This document shows, one piece after another, positions 57,827 to 64,000 of a stretch of 64,000 nucleotides of DNA (positions are counted from its first letter, which is position 1; each line of letters opens with the position of its first letter). The stretch spans positions 1,839,248 to 1,903,247 of the forward strand of contig NZ_VTFT01000001.1 of assembly GCF_008244685.1 (NCBI RefSeq), read 5' to 3'. The translations under genes and the position numbers were made by a program. Origin of the DNA: Luteimonas viscosa. GTDB lineage: Bacteria > Pseudomonadota > Gammaproteobacteria > Xanthomonadales > Xanthomonadaceae. The notes beneath the pieces were generated by a model, which searched no databases, was not told the DNA's origin, and saw nothing but the letters and a program-made list of their open reading frames with translations.

Positions 57827-57920
57827 AAGAGCTTCCGTCCGCCTCCGGCGGCCGGGTTCATTTCTTTTGATAAGCGTCAAAAGAAATGAACCCGCTCGCC
57901 TGCGGCGAGCGGAAGCTCTT
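57827..57920. mobile_element. 94-bp palindromic element (MITE/REP-like)
   Basis: The outer arms AAGAGCTTCCG and CGGAAGCTCTT and the inner arms GGGTTCATTTCTTTTGA (57854-57870) and its exact complement (57877-57893) around TAAGCG form one long imperfect hairpin. There is no coding capacity. It sits in the 328-base gap between the rhodanese-like and lipoprotein genes; the rest of that gap shows nothing I can support. Elements with TTCATTTCTTTTG arms recur in xanthomonad genomes. Confidence 0.75.
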
Positions 57921-58000
57921 ACCGTTCAATCCTTTGGACCGATCTGATCCGGCGACCGCCGCCTCGATCGAAAGAGAACGCGATCAGCCCGTCGACCCGC

Positions 58001-58417
58001 TCACTCCCCCGCCCAGAAATCCGGCAAACCCCCGGTGATCCACCACGCCTTCTTCTCCGCGTCGTAGCGCCACTGTTCGGTGTAGCGCATCGTGCGCTCG
58101 GCCATGGTGTGGCGGTTGACGACGCCGATCTCGATCTCGCGCAGCGCCTCGGTCTCGCCCGGACTGGAAGCGAGGTCGCGATAGTGCGACACCTGGATCT
58201 GCTTGTAGCGTTCGAACTCCAGTGCGCTCATCGGGTTCGCATCGCGAAACGCGGGATCGACCAGGTTCCACGCGCCCTCGAAGTCGCCCCAGCGGATCGC
58301 CGCGGAAAAGTTGTACTGGGCACGCTCGAGCGCCGACATCTGGCTGCCGGTGCTGGCGCAGCCCACCAGCAGCAGCGCGATCGCGCAGGCCATCCACCAT
58401 TGTCGCGATTGCCGCAT
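58001..58417 (-). CDS. small lipoprotein of unknown function
   Basis: A 138-residue protein with a lipoprotein signal peptide (hydrophobic core ending LLVGC, Cys20) and a compact periplasmic domain containing WGDFEGAWNLVDP and the C-terminal WITGGLPDFW, resembling small NTF2-like domains. I do not recognise the family. The start ATG 58417 gives a normal signal peptide; codons farther upstream do not. Confidence 0.8.
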   Translation of the reverse strand: MRQSRQWWMACAIALLLVGCASTGSQMSALERAQYNFSAAIRWGDFEGAWNLVDPAFRDANPMSALEFERYKQIQVSHYRDLASSPGETEALREIEIGVVNRHTMAERTMRYTEQWRYDAEKKAWWITGGLPDFWAGE

Positions 58418-58482
58418 CGACCTGCTCCCCGGTTTCGATGACGCCATGCTAGCAGTCCGCCGGAAGTACCGCGGCCAGCGCC

Positions 58483-58950
58483 TCAGGCCGGCCTGAGGAT
58501 CGCGGCATAGCGCGAGCGTGCCCGGGTGGCGATGCCGCCGTCGGGCAGCAGAACGTGCGAGTCCAGCGTGGCCCGTGCCCGGCCGCGGCTGCGCAGGGTG
58601 GCCAGGAAGACGTCCCAGGACGCGTCGCCGTCGAGCCACGCCTCGGCGCGCAGGTCCGCGAGCAGGGGGGTGAGGTAGCGCACCTGGGAGTCGGCGACAT
58701 AGACATCGGCACGCAATCCCGCCTGTTCGATCTTCATCGCGGTCAGGCCCCAGGCGGCGAGCGTCATCAGCGACACCAGGCTGCCGCCGAAGGCGCTGCC
58801 CTTGTCGTTGACGTTGGCCGCGAGCGGCGCCTCGAGCCGCAGGCGGTCGTGCGTGCAACCGGTGATGCGCAGCCCGATCGCGCGCGCCGGCGGCATGGCG
58901 AGGAGTTGCGCTTCCATGGCGCGCAGGGCGTCGTCCGGGAGTTCGGTCAT
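58483..58950 (-). CDS. YiiD-type thioesterase-domain protein
   Basis: A 155-residue hotdog-fold protein of the YiiD C-terminal/putative thioesterase family. The segment NDKGSAFGGSLVSLMTLAAWG carries the usual Asn-Asp-x-Gly-x-Phe-Gly-Gly signature, followed by the antiparallel sheet. The substrate is unknown. An upstream in-frame ATG at 58962 would add four residues. It is convergent with no neighbour and lies just before the divergent hemD gene. Confidence 0.85.
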   Translation of the reverse strand: MTELPDDALRAMEAQLLAMPPARAIGLRITGCTHDRLRLEAPLAANVNDKGSAFGGSLVSLMTLAAWGLTAMKIEQAGLRADVYVADSQVRYLTPLLADLRAEAWLDGDASWDVFLATLRSRGRARATLDSHVLLPDGGIATRARSRYAAILRPA

Positions 58951-59021
58951 GTGCGGAAGCATCGTCAGGAGGGGGAGCGGGCCGCTTGCGGCGTGCGGGG
59001 CCAGGCACCAAGCTGGCGAAC

Positions 59022-59825
59022 ATGTCGCCGGATGCCGCCACGCCGAAGCTGCGCGAATGCTACGTGATCTCGCTGCGTCCCGTCGGCGGCCACGCGCCGA
59101 TGCGTCGGGCCGCCGCCGCGCACGGCGCGCGCGTGCTGGCGCTGTCGCCATGGCGGATCGAGCCGCGCCGCGATGCCGTCGCGCGCGCGGCCCTGCGCGA
59201 GGCACTGCAGGGCGACATCGTGCTGTTCACCAGTCCGTCGGCAGTGCGCGCGGCGGCCTCGCTGCAACGCCTGCGTGCACGGCGCGGACAGGCCTGGCTG
59301 GCGGTGGGCTCGGGTACGGCCGCGGCGCTGCGACGCGTCGGCATCGCCGACGTGGCCGCACCTTCGCGCATGGACAGCGAAGGCCTGCTGGCGCTGCCCG
59401 CGCTCGGCGCGGTGCGCGGACGCAGCGTCGGCCTGGTCACCGCGCCGGGCGGACGCAACCTGATCGCGCCGACGCTGGCGCGGCGCGGCGCGCGCGTGCT
59501 GCGCGCCGAGGTCTATGCGCGCGTGCCGCTGACGCCCACGCCGCGGTCGCTTGCGCGCCTGCGCGCGCTGGAGGCACCGGTCTGGCTGGCGCTGAGCAGC
59601 GGTGAAGCCCTGCAACGCCTGCTCGATGCGCTCCCGGTGGACCTGCTGTCCCGGCTCCGGCGTGCGCGTGTATTGGCGGCCAGCGAACGGCTGGCGCAAC
59701 TGGCGCGCGCCTCGGGCTTCGCCGACGTGCGCATCGCCGCCGACGCGCGCCCGCGTTCGCTGCTGGCGGCCGGGGCCGGCCCCGCACGACGTTCCAAGGC
59801 ATCGGATAGCATGCGCAGCTCCTGA
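59022..59825 (+). CDS. hemD: uroporphyrinogen-III synthase
   Basis: A 267-residue enzyme that cyclises hydroxymethylbilane to uroporphyrinogen III for heme and siroheme. Sequence conservation is low in this family; the typical features present are VLFTSPSAVRAA, VGSGTAAALRRVG, the VGLVTAPGGRN loop and the bilobed pattern. The following hemX-hemY genes make the assignment firm. A basic C-terminal tail (RRSKASDSMRSS) follows the fold. Confidence 0.88.
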   Translation: MSPDAATPKLRECYVISLRPVGGHAPMRRAAAAHGARVLALSPWRIEPRRDAVARAALREALQGDIVLFTSPSAVRAAASLQRLRARRGQAWLAVGSGTAAALRRVGIADVAAPSRMDSEGLLALPALGAVRGRSVGLVTAPGGRNLIAPTLARRGARVLRAEVYARVPLTPTPRSLARLRALEAPVWLALSSGEALQRLLDALPVDLLSRLRRARVLAASERLAQLARASGFADVRIAADARPRSLLAAGAGPARRSKASDSMRSS

Positions 59826-59839
59826 CGTCCCCCGTGTCG

Positions 59840-60814
59840 ATGAGCGATACCCCCACAGTTCCCGCCGCATCCCGCAGACGCACCGGATCCGCCATCGCGT
59901 GGGTGCTGGTGCTGGCCCTGCTGGGGGCGGCCGCGTTCGCCGGCTGGCAGCGCTGGGAGGCGGTGCGTGAGGCCGGCATGCGGGCGGCCGACGCGGACCG
60001 CCAGCGCATCGGCTCGCTCGAGGAGCGGATCGCCACCCTGCGTCGCGACCAGCGCGCGCAGACCGCCCGGTTGCAGCAGGCCGAGGCGACCAACCGGCTG
60101 TTGCGCGAGGAAGTGATCGGGCTCGGCCAGCGCGCGGCCCTGGTCGAGGAAAGCGTGCAGCGCCTCGCCGATCCCGAACGCGATGCCGCGCAGGCGCTGC
60201 GCCTGGACGAAGTCGAACTGCTGCTGGCGCAGGGCCAGCAACGCCTGCAGCTCGCGGGCGACCTCGACGGCGCCCGCCAGGCCTACGCGCTGGCCGCGCA
60301 ACTGCTCGACGGGATCGCCGATCCTGCCTGGCTCGACCTGCGCCAGGCGCTGACCCAGGAACGCGCGGCCCTGGACGCGCTGGGTGAAGACCCGAAGGCC
60401 GTGGCCGCCGGCCGGCTCGAGGCGTTCGCGGCGGCGCTGCCGTCGCTGCCCCGGGAGGCGTCGGCGGCCAGGGCGGCGCCGGCATGGTGGGAGCGCGCGT
60501 TCTCGAAGGTCGTCGACGTGCGACCCAGCGCCGCAGCGGTCGCGGTCGATCCGGCTGATCGCGCGGCCGGCCTGGCCGCGCTGCAACTGGAACTGACCCT
60601 GGGCCAGGCCGCGATCGAGCGTCGCGACGAGGCCGGCTATCGCGCAGCGCTGTCCCGCGTCGATGGCTGGCTGCTGCGGCTGTGGCCGGATTCCGCCGAG
60701 CGCGCAGATCGGCGCCGGGCGCTGCAGGCGCTGCGCCAGCGCCCGCTGAGGGTCGAACTGCCCGCGCTCGGTTCCACGCTCACCCAGCTGCGGCAGCAGC
60801 GCAGCGCCCGCTGA
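59840..60814 (+). CDS. hemX: HemX-like protein
   Basis: A 324-residue protein with a short basic N-terminus, one membrane helix (about 15-37) and a long coiled-coil region (about 50-115) followed by helices. This is the HemX type found between hemD and hemY; it is not a methyltransferase despite the frequent name. The function in heme synthesis is unknown, perhaps scaffolding. The start is ATG 59840; an in-frame GTG two codons earlier is an alternative. Confidence 0.88.
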   Translation: MSDTPTVPAASRRRTGSAIAWVLVLALLGAAAFAGWQRWEAVREAGMRAADADRQRIGSLEERIATLRRDQRAQTARLQQAEATNRLLREEVIGLGQRAALVEESVQRLADPERDAAQALRLDEVELLLAQGQQRLQLAGDLDGARQAYALAAQLLDGIADPAWLDLRQALTQERAALDALGEDPKAVAAGRLEAFAAALPSLPREASAARAAPAWWERAFSKVVDVRPSAAAVAVDPADRAAGLAALQLELTLGQAAIERRDEAGYRAALSRVDGWLLRLWPDSAERADRRRALQALRQRPLRVELPALGSTLTQLRQQRSAR

Positions 60815-60905
60815 GCGCGCGTTCAGCCACTGCACACGGCCTCAACGCCGTCCGCGCGAGGCTGGGGCACGGGCCGACGGGGCCAGCCGAACGAAGGAGC
60901 CCACG

Positions 60906-62159
60906 ATGAACCTGTTCCGCAACCTGCTGCTGTGGCTGGTGCTGGCCCTGGCCGGCGCCCTGGTGGCGCAGCTGCTGCTGTCCCAGGACCCGGGCTACGT
61001 GCTGGTGCGCTGGCGCGGCTACGACTACACCACCACCGTGCTGGTGGGCATGGCGCTGCTGTTCGCCGCGGCGTTCGCGCTGTGGCTGCTGTGGACGCTG
61101 CTGTCGCTGCCGTTCCGCGCCTGGGGCAGGCACCGCGACACCCGGGCGCGCACCCGCGTCGGCGACGGTTTCGACGCCCTGCACCAGGGTCACTGGTCGC
61201 GCGCCGAGAAGCTGCTGGCGCAGGCGGCCGAAGACGAGCGGGTGGAGGCGGCCGCGCGCATCGGCGCCGCGGAAGCCGCACTGGCGCGCGGCGACGCGGC
61301 CGCCGCGCGCGCGCACCTGGAAGCGTTCGGCGAGCGCCACCCCGCGTCGCGCGCGATCGCGACGGCCGAACTCGCGCTGCGCGACCAGCGCCCGACCGAT
61401 GCGCTGGTCGCACTCGACGCGCCCGCCGCGCAACCGCTGCCGCCGCGGGGACTGGCCCTGCGCGCCGAGGCGCTGGGCAGCAGCGGGCAGGCGGCGCAGG
61501 CCTGGGGTCTGCTCGGCGCGTTGCGCCAGCAGCATGCCTGGCCCGAGGCGGTGCTGGCCGAACGCGAACTGGCCTGGGCGGAAGCTTCGTTGCGCGAGGC
61601 GCCGGATGCCAATGCGCTGGCCGAGCGCTGGGACGCGCTGCCCAAGCCGCTCAAGGCCGAACCGGCGGTGGTCGGCGCCTACGCATCGCGCGCCGCGGCG
61701 TTCGGCTGGGATGACGCGGCAACGAAGAGCATCGAGCACGCGCTCGACACCCGCTGGGACGAGGCGCTCGCCACCCGCTACGGCCTGCTGACGGTCGGTC
61801 GCATCGAGCACCGTCGCGCCCAGGCCGAAACCTGGCTCAAGGCCCACCCCGCGAGTCCCGCCCTGCTGCTGACGCTTGCTCGCCTGGCGCAGGCCAGCGG
61901 CGACTGGCCGCGATCCGAAGCCTACCTCCACCGCGCGCTGGCGCAGGGCGGTGGCGCGGACGCCTGGGAAGCGCTCGGCCATGGCTATGCCGCCGCCGGC
62001 GACGACGCCCGCGCCCGCCAGTGCCATGCGAACGCGCTTGCGGCCGCGCGCAGCGAAGCGGTGACGCCGCTGCCGGCGCGCGATCTGCACCAGCAGATCG
62101 CCGACGAAGCGGTGTTCGAGGACCGCGACGAACATGGCGTGCCGAGGCTGCGGGGCTGA
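60906..62159 (+). CDS. hemY: HemY-like TPR protein
   Basis: A 417-residue inner-membrane protein with two N-terminal helices (about 5-25 and 43-68) and TPR-like repeats in the rest (HWSRAEKLLAQAA, DWPRSEAYLHRAL). This is the HemY_N/TPR architecture of the third hemD-operon gene; it is not the protoporphyrinogen oxidase also called HemY. The ATG at 60906 follows an AGGAG ribosome site. It completes hemD-hemX-hemY. Confidence 0.9.
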   Translation: MNLFRNLLLWLVLALAGALVAQLLLSQDPGYVLVRWRGYDYTTTVLVGMALLFAAAFALWLLWTLLSLPFRAWGRHRDTRARTRVGDGFDALHQGHWSRAEKLLAQAAEDERVEAAARIGAAEAALARGDAAAARAHLEAFGERHPASRAIATAELALRDQRPTDALVALDAPAAQPLPPRGLALRAEALGSSGQAAQAWGLLGALRQQHAWPEAVLAERELAWAEASLREAPDANALAERWDALPKPLKAEPAVVGAYASRAAAFGWDDAATKSIEHALDTRWDEALATRYGLLTVGRIEHRRAQAETWLKAHPASPALLLTLARLAQASGDWPRSEAYLHRALAQGGGADAWEALGHGYAAAGDDARARQCHANALAAARSEAVTPLPARDLHQQIADEAVFEDRDEHGVPRLRG

Positions 62160-62299
62160 GCCTGCCGCCCCCGATGCCGCGGCAGGACGACGTCGCGCGT
62201 CCTGCCCGGTAAACGCGGGCCGCCACGCCCGTGCATCGCACGGGACAGGCCGCGTCCCGCTGCCCGCGAACGCATCGGGGGCCATGGCATAGTGCGGCG

Positions 62300-63550
62300 A
62301 TGCCCGAGGCCGCCGACCTGCCCCTGCTGTCCCTGACCACTGCGCTCGGCGCCGGCCTGCTGATCGGCCTGCTGTACGAACGCCGCAAGGACGGCGACCC
62401 GGCGATCGCGGCAGGCCTGCGTACGCACACGCTGGCCGCGCTGGCCGGCGCTATCGCGCTGTGGATCGGGCTGCCCGCATTCATCGCCATCCTGCTGCTC
62501 GCGGGTACCTTCGCCGCGCTGAGCTACCTGCGTACCAGCCAGACCGATACCGGCATCACCGCCGAGATCGCGCTCCTGTGCAGCGTGCTGCTGGGCGGCC
62601 TGGCGATGCGCGAACCCGGGGCCGCGGGCATGCTCGCGGTGCTGATCGCGATCCTGATCCAGGCCAAGGCGCGATTGCACCACTTCAGCCGCGAGGTGAT
62701 CAGCAACCGCGAGATCGCCGACGGCCTGGTGCTGCTCGCGTTCGCGCTGATCGTGCTGCCGCTGCTGCCGGACGAGCCGATCGGGCCCTACGGCGCGCTC
62801 AACCTGGCCACGGTGTGGAAGCTGGTGGTGCTGGTGATGGCGGTCGGTGCGCTCGGCCATGTCGCGCTGCGCCTGATCGGCAGCCGCTGGGGCCTGCTGC
62901 TGTCGGGTTTCTTTTCCGGCTACGTGTCCTCGACCGCGGCCACCGCCGGCTTCGGCCAGCGCGCGAAGTCCGAGCCGGCGCTGCTGCATGCCGCGACCGG
63001 GGCGACGATGCTGGCCAACCTCGCCTCGCTCAGCCTGTTCGTGCCGATCCTGCTCGCGGTCGCGCCCGCGCTGCTGCCGGTCGTCGCCCTGCCCCTGCTC
63101 GCGGCGGGCGCCGTGCTGGTTGCCGGTGCGCTGCTGGGCGTACGCCGCAACGGCCGCAGCGAAGCGCCGCCGCCCTCCGCGGAGACGCGCATGTTCCGTA
63201 TCGGCCAGGCGATCGGACTGGCGGCACTCATCGCCGGCGTGCTGGTGGTCTCGCACGTCGCCGCGCACTGGCTGGGGCCGAACGCGGCGCTGGCCACCGC
63301 GTTCCTCACCGCGTTGGCGGAGCTGCAGGCCGCCACCGCGACCGTGGCCACGCTGTTCCGCGACGGCACCATCGACACGCGCCAGGCGCAGTGGGCGGTG
63401 GTCGGGCTGGTCGCCGCCAGCTCGATCGCCAAATCGGTGGTCGCCTTCGTCAGCGGTGGCCGCGCGTTCGGCCTGCGCATCACCGCCGGATTGCTCGCGG
63501 CCACGGCCGCGGCGGCCGCGGTGGCGCTGCTCGACGTGTTTCCTTCCTAG
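62300..63550 (+). CDS. MgtC/DUF4010 family membrane protein
   Basis: A 416-residue polytopic membrane protein with about 12 hydrophobic segments. The N-terminal third is MgtC-like (LGAGLLIGLLYERR, TGITAEIALL) and the rest is a DUF4010 region (GFFSGYVSSTAATAGF, AELQAATATVATLF). The function is unknown; MgtC relatives influence magnesium or cation balance. Start: ATG at 62300. It stands alone, 140 bases after hemY. Confidence 0.87.
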   Translation: MPEAADLPLLSLTTALGAGLLIGLLYERRKDGDPAIAAGLRTHTLAALAGAIALWIGLPAFIAILLLAGTFAALSYLRTSQTDTGITAEIALLCSVLLGGLAMREPGAAGMLAVLIAILIQAKARLHHFSREVISNREIADGLVLLAFALIVLPLLPDEPIGPYGALNLATVWKLVVLVMAVGALGHVALRLIGSRWGLLLSGFFSGYVSSTAATAGFGQRAKSEPALLHAATGATMLANLASLSLFVPILLAVAPALLPVVALPLLAAGAVLVAGALLGVRRNGRSEAPPPSAETRMFRIGQAIGLAALIAGVLVVSHVAAHWLGPNAALATAFLTALAELQAATATVATLFRDGTIDTRQAQWAVVGLVAASSIAKSVVAFVSGGRAFGLRITAGLLAATAAAAAVALLDVFPS

Positions 63551-63573
63551 ACGGTGCGGCAGTCGCCCCGACG

Positions 63574-63650
63574 CCGTAGCCCGGATAAGCGCAGCGCATC
63601 CGGGGAGTGCGCGCGGGGTCCCGGATGCGCTGCGCTTATCCGGGCTACGG
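63574..63650. repeat. perfect 31-bp inverted repeat (REP/BIME-like)
   Basis: CCGTAGCCCGGATAAGCGCA begins an arm of 31 bases (63574-63604) whose exact reverse complement is at 63620-63650, with a 15-base spacer. The sequence family, GTAGCCCGGATAAG...GCATCCGGG, is widespread between genes in proteobacteria. It lies between convergent genes and can double as a terminator. Confidence 0.85.
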
Positions 63651-63672
63651 GACGGCTACGGCGGGCACAACC

Positions 63673-64000
63673 TCATTCGGCCTCGAGTTCCTGCCATCGC
63701 GCATAGGCGGCGTCGAGTTCCACCTGCAGTTGCGCGAGCGCCAGGTTCGCGGCGGTGATCGCGCCGCCATCCTGCTGGAAGAACGCGGGCCGGGCCATCG
63801 CCGCGGTGCGCGAGGCGATCTCGCCTTCGAGCTGCTCGATGCGCGCCGGCAGCTGCTCGAGTTCGCGCGCCTGTTTGAACCCGAGCTTGCGCCGGGCCGG
63901 CGCGGGCGCGGCCGAAGAAGCGGCGGCTTGCGCCACTGCCGCATCGGGGGCGATGGATTGCGTGGCCGCGGTCGGCCGCTGCCGCAACCAGTCGGCATAG
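63673..64000 (-). CDS. uup: ABC-F ATPase Uup, C-terminal end (partial)
   Basis: The last 109 codons of a gene that continues past the right edge. The visible part is the C-terminal helical domain of Uup-type ABC-F proteins: a basic LGFKQARELEQLPARIEQLE coiled-coil start, then a second helix (NLALAQLQVELDAAYARWQEL) and an acidic end. The nucleotide-binding domains are outside the window. Family members act on ribosomes or branched DNA. Confidence 0.8.
   Translation of the reverse strand, partial: YADWLRQRPTAATQSIAPDAAVAQAAASSAAPAPARRKLGFKQARELEQLPARIEQLEGEIASRTAAMARPAFFQQDGGAITAANLALAQLQVELDAAYARWQELEAE

Noticed and set aside
59840..60814. A second uroporphyrinogen methyltransferase (by the common HemX label)
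   Set aside because: No SAM-binding or tetrapyrrole methylase motifs; only a membrane helix and coiled coil are visible.
60906..62159. Protoporphyrinogen oxidase (also called HemY)
   Set aside because: No FAD-binding glycine motif; the sequence is membrane helices plus TPR-like repeats.

Overview
The window is about 64 kb of very GC-rich chromosome from a gammaproteobacterium of the Xanthomonadales (Lysobacteraceae; a Luteimonas, Lysobacter or Pseudoxanthomonas relative is most likely). The pointers are an Ax21-family outer-membrane protein, oleABCD olefin genes, a biliverdin phytochrome with its heme oxygenase, glyQ-GST-glyS, TamA-TamB, hemD-hemX-hemY and several xanthomonad-type palindromic intergenic repeats. 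No rRNA, tRNA, prophage, IS transposase or CRISPR array was seen. The placement rests on gene content, not on a database search.

Layout. 1-5.8 kb: the start of a membrane protein, an orphan GspE/PulE ATPase, then glyQ-GST-glyS joined by ATGA overlaps. 6.0-11.7 kb: tamA-tamB, the outer-membrane protein assembly pair. 12.0-15.4 kb: a PfpI/DJ-1 protein and a TonB-dependent receptor. 15.6-25.5 kb (minus strand): a five-gene operon reading yqiJ-like OB-fold membrane protein, flotillin YqiK, a ~1780-residue AAA ATPase, an unrecognised helical protein and TelA. This looks like a membrane-scaffold/AAA-remodelling stress system and is the least characterised part of the window. 25.9-28.5 kb: ubiJ-ubiB and a DUF1328 peptide.

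28.6-49.1 kb: the olefin genes oleD, oleC, oleB and oleA all lie on the minus strand, but oleA is separated from oleB by about 14.6 kb. That gap holds bphO-bphP (a phytochrome with no kinase or other output domain), a shortened CysG-like siroheme protein, nasT-nasS, the nitrate assimilation operon narK-nirB-nirD-nasA-cobA, and two small genes. The narK operon has a textbook control region: two NtrC dyads, a sigma-54 promoter, two ANTAR-type hexaloop hairpins and a strong leader terminator. NtrC/sigma-54 would start transcription under nitrogen limitation, and NasS-NasT would allow read-through when nitrate or nitrite is present. Downstream of oleD the 3' end of the gene is repeated in tandem (178/179-bp units).

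49.2-64 kb: repeats, a DUF4156 lipoprotein, a two-domain M16 peptidase, an SDR, trmL, ax21 with an unusual 3' UTR, then gpsA-secB-rhodanese (minus), small lipoprotein and thioesterase genes, hemD-hemX-hemY, a DUF4010 membrane protein, a perfect 31-bp inverted repeat and the 3' end of uup.

Many very long open frames lie antisense to these genes. They are GC-driven shadows and are not annotated.
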